DNA of 15,790 nt from Thiomonas sp. (GTDB taxonomy: Bacteria > Pseudomonadota > Gammaproteobacteria > Burkholderiales > Burkholderiaceae_C). How positions within the stretch are numbered: the stretch's first letter is position 1; every line of letters begins with the position of its first letter. Shown here in pieces: positions 1-6,248 of the stretch. Location: contig JAQTVS010000024.1 of assembly GCA_028706735.1 (NCBI GenBank), forward strand, positions 1 through 15,790. Reading direction: 5' to 3'. The notes beneath the pieces were generated by a model. It saw nothing but the letters and a program-made list of their open reading frames with translations. It did no database searches and was not told the DNA's origin. The translations under genes were made by a program, and so were the position numbers.

Positions 1-922
<922 letters not shown>

Positions 923-1002
923 CTATGCAGCCTTGGGTGTCTCTATGGTCTTCTTATGAAGCCACTTGAGGGCCAGACATGGTGTCCGCGTGCTTCATCC
1001 TT

Positions 1003-1018
1003 TGCAAACCGCGTGCCA
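1003..1018 (-). promoter_or_regulatory. sigma-54 (-24/-12) promoter of nifH
   Basis: Read on the minus strand the sequence is TGGCACGCGGTTTGCA, a perfect match to TGGCAC-N5-TTGCA with the required GG/GC spacing. Transcription should start near 992, leaving a leader of about 130 nt before the nifH ATG. Activation by NifA from the site at 1097-1112 is expected. Confidence 0.93.
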
Positions 1019-1032
1019 CCCCCGACGCACAA

Positions 1033-1045
1033 CATCAAGTCATTG
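1033..1045. promoter_or_regulatory. Candidate IHF site in the nifH promoter
   Basis: CATCAAGTCATTG matches the IHF consensus WATCAANNNNTTR at 12 of 13 positions (the first W is C). It lies between the NifA site and the nifH -24 box, where IHF bends DNA in many nif promoters. Short degenerate motif, so only suggestive. Confidence 0.45.
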
Positions 1046-1096
1046 TTTTCATTGATATTTATGGCAAAACCGGTCATCGCGTGGCCACGTGCCGAT

Positions 1097-1112
1097 TGTA
1101 TGAAAGCCGACA
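1097..1112. promoter_or_regulatory. NifA upstream activator sequence (TGT-N10-ACA)
   Basis: TGT at 1097-1099 and ACA at 1110-1112 are separated by exactly 10 bases, the NifA-binding consensus. The site is about 80 bp upstream of the nifH -24 element and about 145 bp from the -24 element of the rightward promoter. I found no second perfect TGT-N10-ACA in this region, so one site may serve both directions. Confidence 0.8.
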
Positions 1113-1257
1113 AAGCCGATCCGCTCCGCATGGCTTCAGACCGAGATGCGACAACTCTGCCGGACGCTGGGCAGAACACGCCGAAACCCCTGTTTGCAAG
1201 GGTTCCAGAGGCATCGGCCGCGCCGGCGCCTGGCGATGGGATGGCGGACGACGCCGC

Positions 1258-1273
1258 GGGCATGGTCGTTGCT
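1258..1273 (+). promoter_or_regulatory. Probable sigma-54 promoter of the 196-aa gene
   Basis: GGGCATGGTCGTTGCT fits TGGCAYRNNNNTTGCW at every conserved position except the first T, with correct GG-N10-GC spacing. A start near 1285 would give a leader of about 80 nt to the ATG at 1365. It makes the unknown gene a likely NifA-regulon member. Confidence 0.65.
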
Positions 1274-1364
1274 CTCTTCAGTCTCCGAACAGCGTTTCGG
1301 GAGACTTCCGGACACAGCCCGGCGCTGCTCAAGTTCCCCCAACACAACCAGCGGAGTCCATTAC

Positions 1365-1955
1365 ATGACCACCATCGCCCAGACCGCATTCGCCCGGCTC
1401 GAGACCGAAGGCCGATTGCTCAACAGCCTGCTCAAGGGTCCGACGCACAAGCCGGGCCGCATCGGCTTCCGCGGCGACCTTGCGCTGAAGTTCGCCGCCC
1501 TGTTCGCCGACGAAAAGCGCCCGCCGGAAATCAGCTCGGACCAAGTGATCGCTGCAGCCCAAGAAGGCGAGGCGCACCTGGTCTTCTTTGCCGGTTTCCT
1601 GCTCTCCTTCGAGTACATCAAGTTGCTTGCCGAAGCGTTGGGCGAAGCGCTGGCGCCCCAAGGCAAATATTTCGTGTTCTGCGACAACGTCGATCTGTCC
1701 AAGCGCTATCAGGTGGCCTATGGCGGCGCCACCTTCTATGTCCTGCCGATTGACGAGTCCACGGTCTACAACGAAATCCTGCAACTGCTCTACCTCGAAA
1801 AGAACGACCTGAAAAAGCTCGACACGGCGGGCAAGACCGATGCCATCGTCGATGCCGCGATGAAATTCAACGATGCCTTTCCCGCGATCACCTATGACGA
1901 AGGGCTGAAGCTGATGGGGCCAGTGCGCAATCTGTATGAAAACCGCCCGGTCTGA
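1365..1955 (+). CDS. Unrecognised 196-aa protein divergent from nifH
   Basis: I do not recognise this family. The ATG at 1365 is chosen because a GGAG ribosome site (1353-1356) sits 8 nt upstream; a longer open frame reaches back to 1146 but crosses the promoter. The protein looks soluble and cytoplasmic: no signal peptide or membrane segment. It alternates hydrophobic strand-like stretches (HLVFFAGFLL around residues 66-75; KYFVFCDNV around 97-105; ATFYVLPID around 120-128) with charged helices, suggesting an alpha/beta fold, and has one cysteine near residue 102, so it is unlikely to bind an Fe-S cluster alone. Position opposite nifH behind a sigma-54-like promoter suggests a nitrogenase-related role, perhaps Fe-protein assembly, protection or regulation; that is inference from context only. 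The NifO-type gene follows after 107 bp. Confidence 0.85.
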   Translation: MTTIAQTAFARLETEGRLLNSLLKGPTHKPGRIGFRGDLALKFAALFADEKRPPEISSDQVIAAAQEGEAHLVFFAGFLLSFEYIKLLAEALGEALAPQGKYFVFCDNVDLSKRYQVAYGGATFYVLPIDESTVYNEILQLLYLEKNDLKKLDTAGKTDAIVDAAMKFNDAFPAITYDEGLKLMGPVRNLYENRPV

Positions 1956-2062
1956 ACGGTTCTTTGCGACGGGATAAGGCTGGCCGGATGCGCCACTCCA
2001 CCTTGTCCCCTTCCACTCCGGCGCCGTTCGGCGCTGACCGGCGTTTTCAGCGGAGATCCGCC

Positions 2063-2503
2063 ATGAGCCGCATCACCTTTTACGAAAAACCCGGCTGCAG
2101 CGGCAACGCTCGACAGAAAGATTGGCTGCGCGCAGCAGGCCATCAGCTTGAGGTGCGCAACCTGCTGACCGAACCCTGGAGCCGCGAGCGCCTGCTTGAG
2201 TTCCTCGCCCCGCTTCCCGTGACGGCCTGGATCAACCGTGCGGCGCCCGCAGTCAAACAGGGACGCGTCACACCGGAATCGCTTGAGGCGGAGACCGCCC
2301 TTGCTCTGCTGCTGGCCGAGCCGCTGCTGATCCGGCGTCCGCTGATGCGCGACGCCCAAGGCCGCTGCATGGCCGGGTTCGACAGCGCACAGGTCCATGC
2401 GTGGATCGGCCTGTCACTGCCGCATCAAGCTCCCGCCACGTCCGAGGGCTGCATCGCCGCAGCCGACGGTTGCCAGGCGCCCTCCCTTCCCGCTGCCGAT
2501 TGA
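2063..2503 (+). CDS. nifO: NifO-type nitrogenase-associated protein (ArsC/Spx-like fold)
   Basis: This 146-aa protein has a thioredoxin-like ArsC/Spx fold. The start MSRITFYEKPGC, with Cys12 followed by SGNARQK, is the signature of the NifO / 'nitrogenase-associated protein' branch of the ArsC family. A second family feature is the LLIRRPLM segment near residue 94, with its conserved Arg-Arg-Pro. True arsenate reduction is unlikely; NifO in Azotobacter has been linked to nitrate/molybdenum effects on nitrogenase, but its reaction is not known. The ATG at 2063 has a GGAGAT ribosome site 5 nt away and begins at the family's first strand; an upstream in-frame extension to 1964 looks non-coding. 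The FmdB-type gene starts 9 bp after the stop, so the two are probably co-transcribed. The symbol is by family resemblance. Confidence 0.85.
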   Translation: MSRITFYEKPGCSGNARQKDWLRAAGHQLEVRNLLTEPWSRERLLEFLAPLPVTAWINRAAPAVKQGRVTPESLEAETALALLLAEPLLIRRPLMRDAQGRCMAGFDSAQVHAWIGLSLPHQAPATSEGCIAAADGCQAPSLPAAD

Positions 2504-2512
2504 GAGCGCGTC

Positions 2513-2749
2513 ATGCCGATCTTTGACTATCGTTGCCTCGCCTGCGACAACCGGTTTGAACTGCTGGTGCGAAGTTCGACCGTCCCGGTGTGCCCAAAGT
2601 GCGGCAGCGCCGATCTGGCCAAGTGCGTCACCGCACCGGCCACGCCGGGAAAGAGCAAGGGCATCATCGCCGCCGCACGCCGCCAGGCCAACAAGGAAGG
2701 ACACTTCAGCAACTACTCCCGAGCCGAGCGCAAAGGAATCGGCAAGTAG
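2513..2749 (+). CDS. FmdB-type zinc ribbon protein
   Basis: This 78-aa protein starts MPIFDYRCLAC, the usual opening of the FmdB / putative regulatory zinc-ribbon family (more often MPxYEYxC). Two CxxC knuckles, Cys8/Cys11 and Cys27/Cys30, would bind one zinc ion. The C-terminal half is basic and Gly/Ala-rich with an unstructured look. FmdB was named for a regulator near formylmethanofuran dehydrogenase, but most members have no tested function. It begins 9 bp after the NifO-type stop and ends only 6 bp from the end of the convergent HepT-like gene, leaving no room for a separate terminator. Confidence 0.85.
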   Translation: MPIFDYRCLACDNRFELLVRSSTVPVCPKCGSADLAKCVTAPATPGKSKGIIAAARRQANKEGHFSNYSRAERKGIGK

Positions 2750-2755
2750 GTGCGC

Positions 2756-3139
2756 TCAAGCCCGCATCAAGAACAGTTCGGGCTGGTTGCGGCGATAAAC
2801 CCGCAGCCACAACAGCAGCGCCGGGGTCAGCGACTCGACGGCGAACCATAGCGCGTCATCGCAGGCCTCGCCGCGCGGCTCCATCAACTGCAGACCGGCG
2901 CGCAACCAACCCGGCCAGTCGATCTCGGGCATGGCCCGCTGCAGTTCCGGCGGCAGGGCTGCGAGGCTGTCGGTCAGGATGCGCAACTGCCGACTGACCT
3001 CCTCGCGCGTCAGGCGCGAACGCAACAAATCCTCGCGGCTGAGATTCTCCGCCAGGGTCAGGACGCCCAGGCCAGCCTGCTCGATGATGCCGAGCAAGGC
3101 CGTGCTGGCGATCTGGGCGCGCATCGCGGGCGGTGGCAT
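2756..3139 (-). CDS. HepT/DUF86 (HEPN)-like protein without the catalytic RNxxxH motif
   Basis: This 127-aa, mostly helical protein resembles the HepT/DUF86 branch of HEPN proteins: ENLSREDLLRSRLTREEV (31-48) mirrors the first two helices, LPPELQRAMPEIDW (62-75) the 'LPPEL-x-PEIPW' segment, and DDALWFAVESLTPALL (94-109) the C-terminal 'DLDILWDTV-x-LPxL' helix. From memory of the family, the alignment between PEIDW and DDALW needs no gap, and the nuclease residues Arg, Asn and His of RNxxxH fall on Gly82, Leu83 and Glu87. It would therefore be a non-catalytic member. No MNT-type antitoxin partner lies beside it; its neighbour is the [2Fe-2S] ferredoxin, whose stop is 5 bp before this ATG. The alternative start ATG at 3124 would begin closer to where HepT proteins usually start. 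Family call is by eye. Confidence 0.7.
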   Translation of the reverse strand: MPPPAMRAQIASTALLGIIEQAGLGVLTLAENLSREDLLRSRLTREEVSRQLRILTDSLAALPPELQRAMPEIDWPGWLRAGLQLMEPRGEACDDALWFAVESLTPALLLWLRVYRRNQPELFLMRA

Positions 3140-3144
3140 GACGC

Positions 3145-3441
3145 TCAGACGAAGCTGAGCAGTTCCACCGTCACCGGCTCATCGCCGAGCACGGCCTGGC
3201 AGGCCAGACGCGACTTGGAACTGACCCCCACAAGGGTGTCGAGTTTTTCATTTTCCAGGCGCTGAATCTTGGACAGGGTCTTGCGCCCGTCGTGCACGAA
3301 CACATGGCAGCTGCCGCACTCGGCCTTGCCGTCGCATTTTTGGGGAATCGCTTCGCCCGCTGCAAGCACGGCTTGCAGGATGGTGGCGCCGGCAGCGGCG
3401 TCGATGGTCTTACCGGAGGGGAGCAGGGTCAGGGTCGGCAT
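3145..3441 (-). CDS. [2Fe-2S] ferredoxin (plant/adrenodoxin fold), nif-associated
   Basis: A 98-aa soluble ferredoxin with ligands Cys36, Cys42, Cys45 and Cys81, spaced C-x5-C-x2-C-x35-C, as in the beta-grasp adrenodoxin-like/ISC-type ferredoxins. The N-terminus (PTLTLLPSGKTIDAAAG) is the usual first beta hairpin. Likely roles are electron supply to nitrogenase or to Fe-S cluster/cofactor assembly by NifS, IscA and NifB; the sequence cannot say which. No clear ribosome site precedes ATG 3441, and I find no sigma-54 promoter with correct spacing in the 238 bp upstream. That space is largely a palindromic element, so the gene may be read from the upstream nif operon. Confidence 0.93.
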   Translation of the reverse strand: MPTLTLLPSGKTIDAAAGATILQAVLAAGEAIPQKCDGKAECGSCHVFVHDGRKTLSKIQRLENEKLDTLVGVSSKSRLACQAVLGDEPVTVELLSFV

Positions 3442-3502
3442 GATGTGTCAAGTGTCAGAGTGGGGAGAAAAATGAGGCTGGATTTGTCTGCAAGGCGAGC
3501 AG

Positions 3503-3685
3503 GCCTCAGAGGGTGTGAATGCATCCGGCGTGGCCGGGCAGCGCGCCCAAAGGGTTCCAATCCAGGCGCAAAGCACAGCCGTGCCCGTCGGCACGGCGCG
3601 CACTTGCAACACCGAGCGCAACGCCGATTGGGGCGATTTGGGTGCGATGAGCGGGCATGGCGGATTTGTTCACACCCTCTCAGGC
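3503..3685. repeat. 183-bp imperfect palindrome between the SIR2-like gene and the [2Fe-2S] ferredoxin
   Basis: The outer 17 bases, GCCTCAGAGGGTGTGAA at 3503-3519, reappear in reverse complement at 3669-3685 with one mismatch. The likeness continues inward with interruptions for about 50 bases on each side (shared ATCCG, TGCCC/TGGCC, CGCNCCCAAA, CCAATC blocks). Near the centre is a perfect 8-bp hairpin, GCCGTGCC-CGTC-GGCACGGC (3578-3597). The right arm overlaps the stop codon of the SIR2-like gene (3680-3682). It may be a small palindromic mobile element (MITE-like) or a structured RNA between two operon parts. I could not identify target-site duplications, and there is no open reading frame of note inside. 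Confidence 0.7.
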
Positions 3686-4567
3686 GGCGACGGCCTGTGC
3701 ATCAGCCGCCGTGGTGGTGGTGAGCGCATCGCTCAGGCGGGCGGCAAATTCGGCCAGCGGCATGTCGATGCGCTGAATGTTCTGTTCGGCGAGAAAGCGC
3801 TCTTCCATCCGGGTGAGCGCATCGGGCAGGACCGCCCAGTGCGTGTCCGACGAACGCTTCATGATCTGGCGGGCGAAGTTGCGCGCAAGCTGGTCGTTGA
3901 AACGGCAGCCGACGAACAGAAAACTGCGCCCGCTGCGCAGCGCCTGCACGGGCTGCGGGATCGGCGTCTGGATGTCGATCTCAGTCAGCACCTCGACAAA
4001 GTCGGTGTCCGATACGAGGTAATTGGATGCCGGAGTGCGCCCGCCCAGAGGCTTGTAGAGCAGCGTGTTCCATCCCAGTGGCAGCGATGGCGCAAGACTG
4101 CCCATCAGGGTGTCGTCTGCCGCGTAGGCCGCCGTCCAAGCGCCGAAGTGCTCCGACTGCGACAGCCCTTGCACCTGCCCCCAACCGCCATGCGGATGGA
4201 CCTGCCGCATGGCGTTGAGCAGCGTGTCGTCGTACCAACTGTCGACCAGCAGCGGTGCGCCGCTGGCAGCCAGCGCCAGATGCAGGCGCGAGGGAGCCGG
4301 CGCCGTGGCGTAGGCCTCGTTCATCAGGTTCACCACGGTCTTGCGGTGCTTGAAGTTCTCGATGAACTGCGCCGCCTGCGTCAGGCGGCGGCGGATCTTG
4401 TGCGGCACGCTGGCCTTGGCCGTCATGCTCTCCGCCAGCGCTTCCGGGGTGGAGGGAATCTGCACGTCGGCGCACAGCGACAGCATGGCCGGGCCGAGGT
4501 AGGGAATGACGCTGCCTGCAGCGATCAAGCGGCTAATGGTGTGAATCTGCGAAGGTGCGGCATGCAT
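3680..4567 (-). CDS. SIR2-like domain protein with degenerate active site
   Basis: A 295-aa protein with the outline of the SIR2_2-type Rossmann domain found in bacterial NADases and sirtuin relatives: an N-terminal strand-turn (AAGSVIPYLGPAM, 16-28), LLVDSWYDDTLLNAM (106-120) where the family has 'TTNYDxLLExA', LLYKPLGG (169-176) where it has 'xKLHG', and SFLFVGCRFND (215-225) matching 'LLFVGYSLxDP'. By this alignment the catalytic Asn is Trp111 and the His is Leu174, and the N-terminal GAGxS loop is altered, so NAD hydrolysis or deacetylation is doubtful. ATG 4567 is preferred, 22 bp after the DegT-like stop; ATG 4621 in the same frame would overlap that gene by 32 bp. It is the last gene of the tightly packed nifB run. 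Its role in nitrogen fixation is unknown. Confidence 0.8.
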   Translation of the reverse strand: MHAAPSQIHTISRLIAAGSVIPYLGPAMLSLCADVQIPSTPEALAESMTAKASVPHKIRRRLTQAAQFIENFKHRKTVVNLMNEAYATAPAPSRLHLALAASGAPLLVDSWYDDTLLNAMRQVHPHGGWGQVQGLSQSEHFGAWTAAYAADDTLMGSLAPSLPLGWNTLLYKPLGGRTPASNYLVSDTDFVEVLTEIDIQTPIPQPVQALRSGRSFLFVGCRFNDQLARNFARQIMKRSSDTHWAVLPDALTRMEERFLAEQNIQRIDMPLAEFAARLSDALTTTTAADAQAVAA

Positions 4568-4589
4568 GGCGTGGCTTTCACTTGGACGT

Positions 4590-5753
4590 TCAGAGATAGA
4601 TTGCGGCCCCGGCGCCGACATTCACCGAGGCGTCCTTGAGGGTCTTGACGATGAAGCGCACCTGGCCCTCATCCAGGCCGGCGTGCAAGGGCAGCGCAAG
4701 CGAGCGGTCACCGATGCGATCCGTCAGCGGGAGCTGCCCGCGCGCCATGCCGATCTGCTGGTAATGGAACTGCTGGTGCAGCGGCAGGCAATAGGCGGCA
4801 GTCTCGATGTGATCGGCGGCGAGGTCGTCGATGATCTGCCGCCGTCCGCTGGCGGTGAAACGCGCGCCGAGATGCACGACGTACAGCATCCAGTGGACTT
4901 CATCCACGTCCTGTCCAAGATACGGCGGCTTGATTCCCTCGAAGGTCCGCATCTGCTCGAGGTACCAGGACTCGACCTGCTTGCGGCGCGCGAGGATCTG
5001 CTCGATGCGCGCAAGCTGCGCCAGTCCCAGCGCCGCGGTGAGTTCGCTCATGGCAGCCTGCAGCGGCACCCGGCTGCCGACTGAGATGGACTGGCGATCG
5101 CGCATGTCGCGCCGACGCAGCATGCGTAGTTCGGCGGCAAGCTCCGCATCGTCGGTGACCACCATGCCGCCCTCCCCCACGCACAGCGCGCTGGGTTGGG
5201 AGAAGTCGAACACCGCAAGATCGCCAAAACTGCCCACCCGCCGACCCGCATAGCGCGAACCGATGGCTTCGGTGCTGTCTTCGATCAACGTCACGCCGTG
5301 GGCATTCGCCAGTTGGCGCAACGCATGCCACTCTGCGGGATGGCCGTTGGTGTTGCCGGCCATGATCGCCCTTGTGCGCGGGTTGATGTGCAACGCCGCG
5401 CGTTCCGGATTCATGCACCCGGTCCAGTAATTGATCTCGGCGCAGACCGGGGTCGCACCGGCCCAGGCAACCGCATGCGCAAGTTGGCGCCAGCCGTAGG
5501 CCGACACGATCACCTCGTCGCCCGGCCCGATCCGCAGAGCCCGCAGCGCCAGCAAGGCGCCCAGCGTGCCGCTGGCCACCGCCACGGCATGGCCACGCCC
5601 CGTGCGCTCGGCAAAGGCGGCCTCGAAACGTTCGGCAAACGGACCTTCGCTGAGGCGCGGCGCGCGCAGGACCGCCTGCACCACCTCGCTCTCGACCTCG
5701 CCGAGGTCGGGCTCGGACAAGGCGATCCAGTCATCATCCGGATCGGGGTTCAT
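4590..5753 (-). CDS. DegT/DnrJ/EryC1/StrS-fold protein lacking the PLP lysine
   Basis: A 387-aa protein with the fold-type I layout of sugar aminotransferases: SGTLGALLALRALRIGPGDEVIV (61-83), the cofactor Asp in IEDSTEAIGSRYAG (Asp159), and GSFGDLAVFDFSQPSAL followed by GEGGMVVTDD (174-202). In the family the last stretch reads 'FSFHxTKxLxxGEGG', with Lys forming the Schiff base to PLP. Counting back from GEGG, that position here is Ser188. Normal transamination is therefore unlikely. No sugar-biosynthesis genes are nearby; it sits between a small unknown protein, whose stop it overlaps as ATGA, and the SIR2-like gene. It may be a structural or regulatory pseudoenzyme, or use PLP non-covalently (some relatives replace Lys with His). 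Such genes occur in other nif clusters, to my recollection, without assigned function. Confidence 0.88.
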   Translation of the reverse strand: MNPDPDDDWIALSEPDLGEVESEVVQAVLRAPRLSEGPFAERFEAAFAERTGRGHAVAVASGTLGALLALRALRIGPGDEVIVSAYGWRQLAHAVAWAGATPVCAEINYWTGCMNPERAALHINPRTRAIMAGNTNGHPAEWHALRQLANAHGVTLIEDSTEAIGSRYAGRRVGSFGDLAVFDFSQPSALCVGEGGMVVTDDAELAAELRMLRRRDMRDRQSISVGSRVPLQAAMSELTAALGLAQLARIEQILARRKQVESWYLEQMRTFEGIKPPYLGQDVDEVHWMLYVVHLGARFTASGRRQIIDDLAADHIETAAYCLPLHQQFHYQQIGMARGQLPLTDRIGDRSLALPLHAGLDEGQVRFIVKTLKDASVNVGAGAAIYL

Positions 5754-6013
5754 GCGATACCTCCCTCGGCGATGAACAGCGCGGCGGCGCGCGACAGATC
5801 GTTGGTGACATGCCAGCAATGGCCGTCACTCGCGCCCAGCCACAAGGTGCGCAAGCGCCCTTGTGCGGCGGGAGTCTCGTCGCGCATGTCGCCCGCCTCC
5901 ACCGCGCTCACGCGCATCGCTGGGAAGCACTGGCGCAATGCCGTGACGGCGGCCCGCGTGTCGGGCGCGGAATCGGCCAGGGTCGAGGCAAGTTGCAGAT
6001 CGGCGGCGTCCAT
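5750..6013 (-). CDS. Small nif-cluster protein of unknown function (87 aa; possibly DUF6129)
   Basis: ATG 6013 starts 4 bp after the nifT stop and the TGA overlaps the DegT-like ATG (ATGA), so translation is probably coupled on both sides. The 87-aa protein has an acidic helical N-terminal half (MDAADLQLASTLADSAP) and a C-terminal part with LRTLWLGASDGHCWHV, ending in a helix. One Cys lies in each half. No membrane segment or known catalytic motif is visible. I recall small uncharacterised proteins (DUF6129) at this place after nifT in other nif clusters, but cannot confirm membership here. Confidence 0.8.
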   Translation of the reverse strand: MDAADLQLASTLADSAPDTRAAVTALRQCFPAMRVSAVEAGDMRDETPAAQGRLRTLWLGASDGHCWHVTNDLSRAAALFIAEGGIA

Positions 6014-6017
6014 GGCG

Positions 6018-6227
6018 TCACTCTCCCACTTTGCGTGCTTCCACCGTGACCGGCAAGCGGGTCTGCTCCGCCATCTCCGGCAACTCCAGGGTCCAGCCAT
6101 TGGCCAGCGTCACCGAACCACCCCACAGATGCGGGTGTTGCTGCGACACGATGGGTTCTTCCAGATCTTTCTTCGGCACGTAAGCGAAGAGGTGGCCCTC
6201 GGCGTTCTTGCGGATCATGACTTTCAT
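6018..6227 (-). CDS. nifT: NifT/FixU family protein
   Basis: A 69-aa protein beginning MKVMIRKNAEGHLFAYVPKK with the family's central WGGSVTLANGW block and a LELPEM segment, close to the usual length of about 72 aa. NifT is a small, probably beta-rich cytoplasmic protein, commonly found in nif operons; loss has little phenotype in tested species and the biochemical role is unknown. It often follows nifK, but here it stands between nifS (21 bp upstream) and the 87-aa protein (4 bp downstream). The ribosome site is weak (AGAAAG). Confidence 0.93.
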   Translation of the reverse strand: MKVMIRKNAEGHLFAYVPKKDLEEPIVSQQHPHLWGGSVTLANGWTLELPEMAEQTRLPVTVEARKVGE

Positions 6228-6248
6228 GGGCGTCTTTCTGGGTGGATG

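Noticed and set aside
956..1753. Plus-strand frame of 265 codons over the nifH promoter region
   Set aside because: It crosses the sigma-54 promoters and runs out of frame into the 196-aa gene; no ribosome site or recognisable motif.
3570..3590. Possible sigma-54 promoter for the [2Fe-2S] ferredoxin inside the palindrome
   Set aside because: GGGCAC and TTTGC-like parts are present on the minus strand, but no register keeps both boxes with the strict GG-N10-GC spacing.
2756..4567. Active toxin-antitoxin or anti-phage module (HEPN + SIR2)
   Set aside because: Both proteins lack the catalytic residues of those families, there is no antitoxin or effector partner, and they lie within nif genes.
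3515..4639. 374-codon plus-strand frame opposite the SIR2-like gene
   Set aside because: Arg/His-rich shadow; the minus-strand frame has SIR2-like motifs and fits the operon spacing.
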